DNA of 64,000 nucleotides from Alphaproteobacteria bacterium (GTDB taxonomy: Bacteria; Pseudomonadota; Alphaproteobacteria; Oceanibaculales; Oceanibaculaceae): positions 231,802-295,801 of the forward strand of contig JAHJHR010000011.1 in the NCBI GenBank assembly GCA_018823745.1, in the 5' to 3' direction. The notes below the pieces were generated by a model. It was given only the letters and a program-made list of their open reading frames with translations. It did not search any database and was not told the origin of the DNA. The translations under genes and the position numbers were made by a program. Below are positions 27,974 through 36,165 of the stretch, piece after piece (within the stretch, counting starts at the first letter, position 1; each line of letters opens with the position of its first letter).

Positions 27974-30394
27974 TCAGGCGTCGAAATTGAAATTCAGCGG
28001 CTGGACCAGATTCAGCACATAGGCGTTCTTCGCCGTGCCCAGACCAAGCTGACTGTTCGTCGCCTCGGCATCCTTCAGGGTCAGGAAGCGCTGGATGAAC
28101 TCAAGGGCATAGTCGGACGAATTCGAATAGGGATCGGTGAAGCCGGCGGCTGCGGTCTCCTCCGTCTCCTGGATCAGAAAGGAATCAACGATGGCCTTGT
28201 CGGCCTGCTGCGTGATCAGGCCGCCATTCAGCTGGCCGCGCACGCGGTTCAGGTCGAACAGGGCCTCGTCCAGCTTGGCGATGGCGCCGGAGGCATCGCC
28301 GCCATCGCTGGGCAGGCCATCGGCTCCGTCGCGCAGGATGCCACCGATGAGCGAATCGAAATTGCTGATCGCCTTGATCGTAACCTGGCGGCCGGTCGTC
28401 TCAACACGGAAGCTGACATCGCTCTGCTCCGAGGACAGCAGATTGCGCCCCAGTGATTCCGCCCCGGCGATGACGTCTTCCATGCTGTTGGCCAGCTTGC
28501 GATAGGCGCTGTCCACGGCGGCGCGGGGATCGAGCTTTTCCGAGGCCAAGTTGAAGAAGCTGCTGTCGACGGTGATCTGCTGGAAGGCCGTGTTGGTGGC
28601 CTGGGCAACATCCTTGTCCAGCGCGGTCAGCACCTCCTGCGCATTTTCCAGCGAAGTGATATCGCGGCTGGTCAGCTCGGCCAGAACGCTGGTGTTTAGG
28701 TCACGCCCGCGGGCCAGAACGTTGAAGTTATTCAACAATTCATAGTTCTGGTCGCCGCCGGCCAGAAGATTGTCCACACCGCCAGCCGTCGTCGTGTTGA
28801 TCAGGTCGCTGATCTTGCCGACAACCTCGTCATATTTGGTCTGCAGCGTCGATCGGTCGGCACCAACCGGCAGATTGGCGGATTGCGACGTCAGCCCGCG
28901 CAGATCGCCCAGCAGCAGGTTGATATCGGTCAGCCGGGCGCCGGCATCCCGGATCGCCTCGGCGCCGGGATATAGCGAGGCCGAATTCAGCGTCGCACCG
29001 AATTGCTCGACAGAACCGACCGCCGTGGTCAGGCCGTTCAGATCGGTCTGAACTTCCAGCCGCGTGGCGGTGATATAGCTCTTGTTGCTGACCACGCCGC
29101 CGCGCGCGCTCGACAGATTGGCGGCATCGCCGGCGCCGGTCACATTCTGGAAACTGGTATTGGCCTGATCGATCTGGGTCAGGAAGCTGGTGAGATCCTG
29201 GGAGCGGATGGTGACCGACTCGCCGGTCGATTTATACTGCACCGAGATATTGGCGAGGCTGCCATCAAGCAGATTCTCGATGGTGCCCACCGCATCGGCA
29301 TCGCCATCGTCATAGCTGTAGGTCGCCTCGTTATAGGCAGTGCCAATCTTGTCGCGCAGTTCGGCGAATTCGGTCTTGTAGCTGTCCAGCTTCGAGGCAT
29401 TGGCCGGGTCGGCGGCCAGGTTGGTCAGCGTCTCCATGCGCCCGAGATAGCCATTGATCCGGCCGAGCGACTCGCGCGCTGCCGCCAGCAGACCCTGCTG
29501 GCGCAACAGTCCGGGAATGGCGGCTTCCTGCGTCGGGATTTCGGCGGCGTATTCACCCGCCGGGTCCTGCACCGCATCCAGCGCCCCATAGCCGGCCTTC
29601 AGAAGCTCCAGCTGCTTGATCACCGAATCGACCTGGCTGATCGCCTTGGTCGATAGTGCCAGGCCTTCGGTCAGCGCCTTCTGGTCCTTGCGCGCATCAT
29701 CGAGCGGAATGTTGATCCGGGTGCTGCCGCTGGCCGTGCTGCTGGACTCAGTGTCCTTGAACTTGTCGATATCGAAGCGCGACGAGATCAGCCGGGCCTG
29801 TGATTCGATCGACTGCACGGCAATCTGGGCCGGCAGGTTCAGCGTGAAGGTGACGACGGAGCGCAGCACCTTGTCGCCCAGCACTTCATAGGGCGAGGTG
29901 ACATTGCCGATATTGCGCAGGAAATAGGTCGCCTCGCGCAGCGCCGGGTTGTTGGCACCCAGCGCCTTCTCGAATTCATTCAGGACGTATTTCTGGGCAA
30001 TTTCCTCGATGAATTTCGGGTCCTGAAGCTTCGCCATGCCCTCGTCGCCAAAGGCGAAGGCCTGTGAAATTTCACGGAACCGCCCATCGGCAAGGCGGTT
30101 GGCAATGGCAGACGGGTCGTCCTTGGAGCTTTCCAGCACCTTCTTCATGCGGCCGGGGTAATTGATTTCCTCGTCCATGCCGAAGGCAGACAACGCAACG
30201 GAAAGCAGCCGGCGATCCTTCATGAGATCGTCGACGCTGGTGACCTTGCCTATGGCTTTCTTGAAATACTCCACCTCGCGCACGATCTGCGCGGTCTTCG
30301 CAAACTGATCCAGCTGCTGCGCGCTGTTCCGCTGCAACATGTTGAACGAGGTAACGGCGTTCAGACCGCTTGCGAAGGCGACATTTGCTACCAT
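27974..30394 (-). CDS. DUF1217 domain protein, large flagellum-associated type
   Basis: An 806-residue protein. The N-terminal part (about 1-190) matches the alphaproteobacterial DUF1217 domain: YFKKAIGKVTSVDDLMKDRRLLSVALSAFG is its typical core. The remainder is Ser/Thr/Asn/Gln-rich, lacks cysteine and looks like the helical rod of an axial flagellar or flagellin-like protein, with long heptad-like stretches. DUF1217 genes usually lie in flagellar clusters, but no flagellar gene is adjacent here. No signal peptide is visible, which fits type III export. The start is ATG 30394; an upstream GTG at 30433 is possible but has weaker support. Function is unproven. Confidence 0.75.
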   Translation of the reverse strand: MVANVAFASGLNAVTSFNMLQRNSAQQLDQFAKTAQIVREVEYFKKAIGKVTSVDDLMKDRRLLSVALSAFGMDEEINYPGRMKKVLESSKDDPSAIANRLADGRFREISQAFAFGDEGMAKLQDPKFIEEIAQKYVLNEFEKALGANNPALREATYFLRNIGNVTSPYEVLGDKVLRSVVTFTLNLPAQIAVQSIESQARLISSRFDIDKFKDTESSSTASGSTRINIPLDDARKDQKALTEGLALSTKAISQVDSVIKQLELLKAGYGALDAVQDPAGEYAAEIPTQEAAIPGLLRQQGLLAAARESLGRINGYLGRMETLTNLAADPANASKLDSYKTEFAELRDKIGTAYNEATYSYDDGDADAVGTIENLLDGSLANISVQYKSTGESVTIRSQDLTSFLTQIDQANTSFQNVTGAGDAANLSSARGGVVSNKSYITATRLEVQTDLNGLTTAVGSVEQFGATLNSASLYPGAEAIRDAGARLTDINLLLGDLRGLTSQSANLPVGADRSTLQTKYDEVVGKISDLINTTTAGGVDNLLAGGDQNYELLNNFNVLARGRDLNTSVLAELTSRDITSLENAQEVLTALDKDVAQATNTAFQQITVDSSFFNLASEKLDPRAAVDSAYRKLANSMEDVIAGAESLGRNLLSSEQSDVSFRVETTGRQVTIKAISNFDSLIGGILRDGADGLPSDGGDASGAIAKLDEALFDLNRVRGQLNGGLITQQADKAIVDSFLIQETEETAAAGFTDPYSNSSDYALEFIQRFLTLKDAEATNSQLGLGTAKNAYVLNLVQPLNFNFDA

Positions 30395-30546
30395 GACGTT
30401 TCTGTCACTCGTTTCTGTCCCGGATGCGGACACGCATTTTGCCTGTCATTAACACCCACCAACCACATTAGCACATGCTGCGCCAATACTCCAAGGGCGA
30501 ATCCGTATGCCCACCGAGCAACCAAGCAGGGATCATGCCAGACCTG

Positions 30547-31332
30547 CTAGGCTGCGGGTTGCGGGGCGTCGCGCTGCGGCTCTCCCTCCATCGGCTCGCC
30601 GCCGAGATCGCGGATCAGCTGGCGCACCTCCCCTGTGGCTAGGTCAAGCTGCGCCTCATCCGTGCCGCGCAGCACCAGCGACACCCCGAACCCGCCGGCG
30701 ACGAAATAGGGATAGCTGCCGATATCGATCTCCGGAAAGCGGTCCTGCACCGCGCCCAGCCCCTCCGCCAGCGTGCCCTCGCCCAGCCGGCACGACACCG
30801 TGCGCGAGGTGATGGGCGCGCCCTGGGTCAGTTCGTGCCGGATGCCCTCGAACATAGCCTGCATGACACGCGGGATGCCGGCAAAGACATAGACATTGCC
30901 GATATGGAAGCCCGGCGCCTTGGACACGGGATTCTCGACCAGGGCGGCTCCTTCCGGCACCTCAGCCATCTTCTTGCGGGCATCATTAAATTCCGCGCCG
31001 CTGGCCGCGTAATGCGCCGCCAGCGTCGCCATCGCCTCGGGATGGCGGATCAGCTTCACGCCAAAGGCTTTCGCAATACAGGCCGAGGTGATGTCGTCAT
31101 GCGTCGGGCCGATGCCGCCGGTGGTGAAGACATAGGTGTAACGCGCGCGCAGCTCATTCACCGCCGCGACGACCCGGTCCTCGATGTCGGGCACCACCCG
31201 CACTTCCATCATCCGGATGCCCATGGCCGCCAGCTGCGCCCCCAGATAGGCGAGATTGGCGTCCTTGGTCCGTCCGGAAAGCACCTCATTCCCGATAATG
31301 ACCAGGGATGCGCTGACGGGTGTTGTTTCCAT
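30547..31332 (-). CDS. MoaB/MogA-fold protein (CinA N-terminal-like, competence/damage-inducible family)
   Basis: A 261-residue molybdopterin-binding-fold protein. The family signature TTGGIGPTHDDIT lies near residues 70-82, and the N-terminus SLVIIGNEVLSGRTKDAN is the usual opening strand and helix. The C-terminal nicotinamide-nucleotide amidase domain of long CinA proteins is absent; in alphaproteobacteria the two domains are often separate genes, so this is not a truncation. The gene is divergent from the PAS-type protein at 31434, leaving a 101-base AT-rich promoter region. Its cellular role is not settled. Confidence 0.85.
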   Translation of the reverse strand: METTPVSASLVIIGNEVLSGRTKDANLAYLGAQLAAMGIRMMEVRVVPDIEDRVVAAVNELRARYTYVFTTGGIGPTHDDITSACIAKAFGVKLIRHPEAMATLAAHYAASGAEFNDARKKMAEVPEGAALVENPVSKAPGFHIGNVYVFAGIPRVMQAMFEGIRHELTQGAPITSRTVSCRLGEGTLAEGLGAVQDRFPEIDIGSYPYFVAGGFGVSLVLRGTDEAQLDLATGEVRQLIRDLGGEPMEGEPQRDAPQPAA

Positions 31333-31433
31333 TGCGATTGCCTCTAACTCAATATTTATAGGGTGTTAATGATCTTGGCTGTAGATAGGCCGGAATGATG
31401 GTTCTGGACAGGGCATGAGGATGGAGTTCGACC

Positions 31434-31979
31434 GTGGTGGAGAGTAGCGCAGTCGCCACCCCTCGCCCAATGACCATTCGCAATAGGGAGCTGCAACGGC
31501 TGTATAGCCTCTGGTACAAGGCAGCCGATGGCTATCGCATGCCAGATCCCGGCTGGCTGAGCCCGATTGATCTGACCGATTATCTGCACCATATGCTGCA
31601 TGTCGAGGTTGAGCACGCGCCGGAACGCTATCGCTACCGCAAGGTCGGCATGGAACTGCAACGGCTCTACGGCAAGAATCCCGAGGGCCGCTATATCGAC
31701 GAAATGCCCAATCCGCTGTTCCGCCGGGTCGCCTCAGCGGCCTACCGGGAGGTCGTGCAGACCCGCGCGCCGACCTGCAGCACCCAGCGCTTCATGATGG
31801 GAATGTGGTTCGCCTCCTATGAAAGGCTGCTGCTGCCCTTCTCCGCCGATGGCACGCATGTCACCTCGGTGATCGGCTGCATCATGCCGCGCATCGGCCG
31901 GCTGAAGGGCGACGCGGAGGAAACACTGCTCGACCATGCCGGCGTAAAAGAGCCCAGCGGCACGGCACGGCGCTGGTAA
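31434..31979 (+). CDS. PAS-domain protein of the PAS_5 type, no output domain
   Basis: A 181-residue soluble protein. Sequence such as LQRLYSLWYKAADGYRMPDPGWLSPIDL, then RYRYRKVGMELQRLYGKNPEGRYIDEM, matches the single-domain PAS_5 family common in Rhodospirillales. The middle GMWFASYERLLLPFSADG continues the fold. No HTH, kinase or GGDEF region follows. Translation starts at GTG 31434; a GAGGATGGAG stretch just upstream supplies a ribosome site, and in-frame upstream ATGs run into a stop. It is probably a small sensory or partner-binding module. Ligand and partner are unknown. Confidence 0.75.
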   Translation: MVESSAVATPRPMTIRNRELQRLYSLWYKAADGYRMPDPGWLSPIDLTDYLHHMLHVEVEHAPERYRYRKVGMELQRLYGKNPEGRYIDEMPNPLFRRVASAAYREVVQTRAPTCSTQRFMMGMWFASYERLLLPFSADGTHVTSVIGCIMPRIGRLKGDAEETLLDHAGVKEPSGTARRW

Positions 31980-32111
31980 TCCTGCGTCAGACCGCGCGTT
32001 TTTAACCGGCTTGTGCTATGCTTTAATGACGGTATGACGCTGGACAAGACTGTAGGGCGCGCTGTATAGCCCGCCTGATATCCGGCCTGTCGGATGATCA
32101 AAGAGGCGGTG

Positions 32112-32915
32112 ATGGAAGACTACCGGCGCGAAGAGCGCAGCATCAAGATACATGGCCCCGAGGATTTTGAGGGCATGCGAAAGGCTGGCCGCCTGGCCGC
32201 CGAAGTGCTTGATTTCATTACACCCCATGTCCAGCCCGGCATCACCACCGGCGAACTCGACAGGCTGTGCCACGACTATATCGTCGCACAGGGTGCCATC
32301 CCCGCCCCGCTGAATTATCGCGGCTTCCCGAAATCGATCTGTACCTCGGTCAATCATGTCGTCTGCCACGGCATTCCCGGCGACAAGAAGCTGGCCGATG
32401 GCGATTCGCTGAACATCGACATCACCGTCATTCTGGATGGCTGGTATGGCGATACCAGCCGCATGTTCCATGCCGGCAAGGTCGGCGTGAAGGCGCAGAA
32501 GCTGACCGACGTGACCTATGAGGCGATGATGGGCGGCATTGAGGCGGTAAAGCCCGGCGCCACGCTGGGCGATATCGGCCATGCGATCCAGAGCTATGCC
32601 GAGAGCCATCGCTTCTCCGTTGTCCGCGATTTCTGCGGCCATGGCCTCGGTCGGATATTCCATGACGCCCCGTCGATCCTGCATTACGGCAAGCCCGGCC
32701 AGGGCATCAAGCTGCGCCCCGGCATGTTCTTCACCATTGAGCCGATGATCAATGCCGGCCGCTATGACGTGAAGGTTCTGGGCGATGGCTGGACGGCGGT
32801 GACCAAGGACAAGTCTCTCTCCGCCCAGTTCGAGCATTCCATCGGCGTGACAGAGACCGGCTACGAAATCTTCACTCTGTCGCCCAAGGGCTGGACCAAG
32901 CCGTCTTATATGTGA
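32112..32915 (+). CDS. map: Methionine aminopeptidase, type I
   Basis: A 267-residue cytosolic metallopeptidase that removes the initiator methionine from new proteins. All five metal ligands are visible: Asp103 (NIDITVI), Asp114 (YGDTSRMF), His177 (CGHGLG), Glu210 (TIEPM) and Glu241 (FEHSI), and His86 is in the VCHGIPG substrate pocket. The ATG at 32112 is favoured because a GAGG site sits five bases upstream; the in-frame ATG at 32094 is an alternative. The last 10 bases overlap the end of the convergent gene at 32906. Confidence 0.95.
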   Translation: MEDYRREERSIKIHGPEDFEGMRKAGRLAAEVLDFITPHVQPGITTGELDRLCHDYIVAQGAIPAPLNYRGFPKSICTSVNHVVCHGIPGDKKLADGDSLNIDITVILDGWYGDTSRMFHAGKVGVKAQKLTDVTYEAMMGGIEAVKPGATLGDIGHAIQSYAESHRFSVVRDFCGHGLGRIFHDAPSILHYGKPGQGIKLRPGMFFTIEPMINAGRYDVKVLGDGWTAVTKDKSLSAQFEHSIGVTETGYEIFTLSPKGWTKPSYM

Positions 32916-33796
32916 CGGCCCTGCGGGTTTCGGCGCACCTGAAAACCGGCGGCGACCCAGGCCCTGTTGGTTTCCGTCCAGGCATTGCGCGGCTGGTAAT
33001 GGCCGCTGTCGAAATCCAGCTCCACAATATCCGGTAACGCCCCCATATTCGGCACCGCGCGGATATTGTCATTGCGTGCGGCGTCCCGTGCCATCTCGAT
33101 ATACGGGTTGTTGTCTGGCGTCCTGTGCCCCTGCTGAATGCCCCGGAAGGCCTGCCGCGCCAGATATTCAAAGCCGAGATAGTTCTGAACATCCTGCGGC
33201 ATGCATAATTGGCCGGTCCCGGCGGCGTAAACCGTCCTGCCGGCGCCTACGACCGAATGCTTGTTTGCCGTCGGGCTGCCCACCGACAGGAAACCCTGCG
33301 TATCAAGTGTCCACAGGAATTTCTGGCGGCTGCGCACGCGCCGGCGAAACTCCACCGGATTGGCCTGGTAGGAGACCACATAGGCCCGCTGATCCCATGA
33401 CAGGTTGCGGGTTCGCCGCCACTCCGCCATGTAGCCCCGCATATCGCTGGTGAGGTCTTGCGGCTGGCGATTGGCAAAAGTGGGCGGTCGCGTCAGCACA
33501 TGGCCGATAAGCCCGCCGACCGCCAGGCCGGCAACACCCGCAGCCGCGGCAACCAGCCCCCGGTTGGGAGCGGCCTCCCGCAGCATATAGCTCCCCAACG
33601 CCGCCGCGCCGCCAAGCAGCATGCCGCCGAGACCGGCGCCCCAGAAGGCCGGCTGAGCGACGGCGGCGCGCTGCTGCGGCAGGATCGGCGCACGCAAGAC
33701 AGGCGGCATCACGGCAGCCTGTCGCGGCCGGCCAGGCATCGGGGCTGGCATCGAAGCAGGCGGCAAGACGGGCGTACGAAACGATGTCGGGCGCAT
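32906..33796 (-). CDS. Hypothetical protein, Pro-rich N-terminus and one or two membrane segments
   Basis: I do not recognise this 296-residue protein. Residues 1-48 are Pro/Ala/Gln-rich. Two glycine-rich hydrophobic segments follow (about 52-72 GAGLGGMLLGGAAALGSYML and 80-101 LVAAAAGVAGLAVGGLIG). The rest is a soluble region with many Arg, Asn and Tyr residues, including WDQRAYVVSYQANPVEFRRRV and PDNNPYIEMARDAARNDN. The glycine-zipper-like segments suggest membrane association. The gene converges on map with a 10-base overlap. A dyad at 33806-33852 lies directly upstream of its ATG. Coding use resembles neighbouring genes. Confidence 0.65.
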   Translation of the reverse strand: MRPTSFRTPVLPPASMPAPMPGRPRQAAVMPPVLRAPILPQQRAAVAQPAFWGAGLGGMLLGGAAALGSYMLREAAPNRGLVAAAAGVAGLAVGGLIGHVLTRPPTFANRQPQDLTSDMRGYMAEWRRTRNLSWDQRAYVVSYQANPVEFRRRVRSRQKFLWTLDTQGFLSVGSPTANKHSVVGAGRTVYAAGTGQLCMPQDVQNYLGFEYLARQAFRGIQQGHRTPDNNPYIEMARDAARNDNIRAVPNMGALPDIVELDFDSGHYQPRNAWTETNRAWVAAGFQVRRNPQGRHI

Positions 33797-33805
33797 ATCG
33801 ATTTA

Positions 33806-33852
33806 TACCCGCAAAAAGACTTATTAAAAATCTCTTTCTACTATTGCGGGTA
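33806..33852. promoter_or_regulatory. Inverted repeat in AT-rich DNA upstream of the 296-residue ORF
   Basis: TACCCGCAA (33806-33814) and TTGCGGGTA (33844-33852) are perfect 9-base arms around a 29-base AT-rich spacer. A smaller AAAGA / TCTTT pair is nested inside. It starts nine bases upstream of the ATG at 33796 on the minus strand. It could be an operator dyad or a leader hairpin. The spacer length fits two sites bound by a dimer pair across a promoter. Confidence 0.4.
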
Positions 33853-33949
33853 AAATCTTTGCCGTCTTTTCGATGCAGGTGAGAAGGAGTGTTGTTCGAG
33901 GCCACCCAGCTTCGCTAAGGTCGGCCTGAACGGGAACAGGGCAAGACCA

Positions 33950-35371
33950 ATGACAAACAAAAACGACGATATCTGCTATCTCTCCGCGACTGAGTTGCTG
34001 CGCCATTACCAGCGCAAGACGCTGTCGCCGGTCGAGGTGACGAAGGCGGTGCTGGGCCGCATCGAAGCCGTCAATCCCCACGTCAACGCCTTCTGCCTGG
34101 TCGATCCGGATGCCGCTTTGGCGGCGGCGCGCAATTCCGAGGCGCGCTGGATGCAGCGCGAACCGCGCGGCATGGTCGATGGCATCCCCGCCACGGTGAA
34201 GGATCTGATCCTCAGCGAAGGCTGGCCCACTCTGCGCGGCAGCAAGACCGTCGATACCTCGCGCAACTGGGGCGAGGACGCCCCCTCCGTCGCGCGGCTG
34301 CGTGAAGAGGGCGCCGTTCTGGTCGGCAAGACCACCACGCCGGAATATGGCTGGAAGGGCGTCACCGACAGCCCGTTGACCGGCATCACCCGCAATCCCT
34401 GGGATACGTCGAAGACGCCCGGCGGCTCCTCCGGCGGGGCGGCAGCCGCGGCGGCGCTGGGCATGGGCTGCCTGCATATCGGCACCGATGGCGGCGGCTC
34501 GATCCGCATGCCATCCGGCTTTACCGGCATTTTCGGGCTGAAGGCGCATTTCGGCCGGGTGCCGGCCTTCCCGGCCAGCCCGATGGGCACGCTGTCGCAT
34601 GTCGGGCCGATGACCCGAACCGTCGCCGACACTGCGCTGATGATGAATGTCATGGCCATGCCGGACGCCCGCGACTGGTTCGCCCTGCCCTATGACGGCC
34701 GCGACTACCGCATCGGGCTGGAGGACGGCGTCGAGGGGCTGCGCATCGGTTTCAGCGCGGCGTTGGGCTATGCCTCCGTCGATCCGGAAATCGCCCATGC
34801 GGTGAAGAAGGCCGTCGAGGTCTTCGTCGATCTGGGGGCCGAGGTGGACGAGGTCGACCCCGGTTTCGAGAATCCGGCCGATATCTTCCGCACTCTCTGG
34901 TATTTCGGCGCCGCCAACATGTACCGCAAGCTGACGCCCGAGCAGCGCCGGGTGATGGACCCCGGCCTTGTCGAGGTGGCCGAGGAAGGCCTGACCTACA
35001 GCGCCGAGAAGATCGCCGCCGCGACCGAGGCGCGCGCTGTTCTGGGCCTGACCATGAATTTGTTCCACGAGACCTATGACCTGCTGCTGACCCCGACCCT
35101 GCCGCTGCCGGCCTTTGAGGCCGGGCTGGAATTTCCAGACGGCAAGGGTTTCAGCCGCTGGCCGGACTGGGCGCCCTTCAGCCACCCGTTCAACCTGACG
35201 CAGCAGCCCGCCGCCAGCGTGCCCTGCGGCTTCACCAAGGCCGGCCTGCCGATCGGCTTGCAGATCGTCGGCCCCTCGCATGGCGAGGCGCTGGTGCTGC
35301 AGGCCGCGCGTGCCTATGAGGCTGCGCACCCCTTCGTGATGCCTAGGGAAGCGAACGTCACGCATAAATAG
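33950..35371 (+). CDS. Amidase (amidase-signature family)
   Basis: A 473-residue amidase-signature hydrolase. The catalytic set is visible: Lys in ATVKDLI, the cis-Ser in TPGGSSGGAAAAAALG, and the nucleophile Ser in GTDGGGSIRMPSGFTGIFGLK. Length and order are standard. Substrate cannot be inferred; the family covers simple amides, carbamates and the GatA-type transamidase, but no gatB or gatC is adjacent and the C-terminus does not look like GatA. It is followed 68 bases later by radC. Confidence 0.88.
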   Translation: MTNKNDDICYLSATELLRHYQRKTLSPVEVTKAVLGRIEAVNPHVNAFCLVDPDAALAAARNSEARWMQREPRGMVDGIPATVKDLILSEGWPTLRGSKTVDTSRNWGEDAPSVARLREEGAVLVGKTTTPEYGWKGVTDSPLTGITRNPWDTSKTPGGSSGGAAAAAALGMGCLHIGTDGGGSIRMPSGFTGIFGLKAHFGRVPAFPASPMGTLSHVGPMTRTVADTALMMNVMAMPDARDWFALPYDGRDYRIGLEDGVEGLRIGFSAALGYASVDPEIAHAVKKAVEVFVDLGAEVDEVDPGFENPADIFRTLWYFGAANMYRKLTPEQRRVMDPGLVEVAEEGLTYSAEKIAAATEARAVLGLTMNLFHETYDLLLTPTLPLPAFEAGLEFPDGKGFSRWPDWAPFSHPFNLTQQPAASVPCGFTKAGLPIGLQIVGPSHGEALVLQAARAYEAAHPFVMPREANVTHK

Positions 35372-35439
35372 CCATCGCCGCCCTTGCCAATCGCCGTGCC
35401 GCCCCGTTCAATGGCGGCAGGGCGATCAGGGGTGGTGTC

Positions 35440-36159
35440 GTGACAAGTCAGGACAACGCAGACAGCCATAACGCCGGGGCGGCGGAACAGCCGCATTACA
35501 TCGGCCACCGCCAGCGCCTGCGCGAGCGTTTCATGGCCGATGCCGGTGCCGCCATGCCGGATTACGAGCTGCTGGAGCTGATCCTGTTTTCTGCCCGGCC
35601 CCGGGGTGACATGAAACCGGTCGCCAAGAACCTGATCGACCGTTTCGGCAATTTCGCCGAGGTCATCAGCGCCGATCCCCATGCCCTGCAGCAGATCGAC
35701 GGTATCGGCGAGAGCGGCGTGGCCGCCCTGAAGATCGTCCAGGCCGCCGCTTTGCGCCTGTCGCGCCAGCGCATCCTGAACCGCCCGGTCATCGCCTCCT
35801 GGCGCGACCTGCTGGATTATTGCCGCGCCGCCATGGGCTTCGAGAAGATCGAGCAGTTCCGGGTCTTGTTCCTCGACCGCAAGAATTTGCTGATCGCCGA
35901 CGAGGTGCTGCAGAAGGGCACGGTCGACCAGACGCCGGTCTACCCTCGCGAGGTCATTCGCCGGGCACTGGAACTGCATGCCTCGGCGCTGATCATGGTG
36001 CACAACCACCCGTCGGGCGACCCGACGCCAAGCCGCGCCGATATCGAGATCACCCAGGAGGTCCAGACCGCCGCCAAGTCGCTGGGCATCGCCCTGCACG
36101 ACCATGTCATCATCGGCCGAGACGACCATGCCAGCTTCAAGGCGCTGGGCCTGCTGTAG
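35440..36159 (+). CDS. radC: RadC-family JAB/JAMM-domain protein
   Basis: A 239-residue RadC homologue. An N-terminal helix-hairpin-helix-like part (about 20-110, with ADPHALQQIDGIGESGVAALK) precedes the C-terminal JAMM domain. The metal motif is complete: His188-x-His190 (VHNHPSGDPTPSRAD) and Asp201. Translation starts at GTG 35440, after a GGGGTGG purine stretch. The historic link to DNA repair is doubtful and the real function of RadC is unknown. It converges on the phosphatase gene with a six-base gap. Confidence 0.9.
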   Translation: MTSQDNADSHNAGAAEQPHYIGHRQRLRERFMADAGAAMPDYELLELILFSARPRGDMKPVAKNLIDRFGNFAEVISADPHALQQIDGIGESGVAALKIVQAAALRLSRQRILNRPVIASWRDLLDYCRAAMGFEKIEQFRVLFLDRKNLLIADEVLQKGTVDQTPVYPREVIRRALELHASALIMVHNHPSGDPTPSRADIEITQEVQTAAKSLGIALHDHVIIGRDDHASFKALGLL

Positions 36160-36165
36160 GACGCC

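Noticed and set aside
30547..31332. CinA-like gene considered as truncated
   Set aside because: The missing amidase domain is commonly a separate gene in alphaproteobacteria, and the 3' end looks normal.
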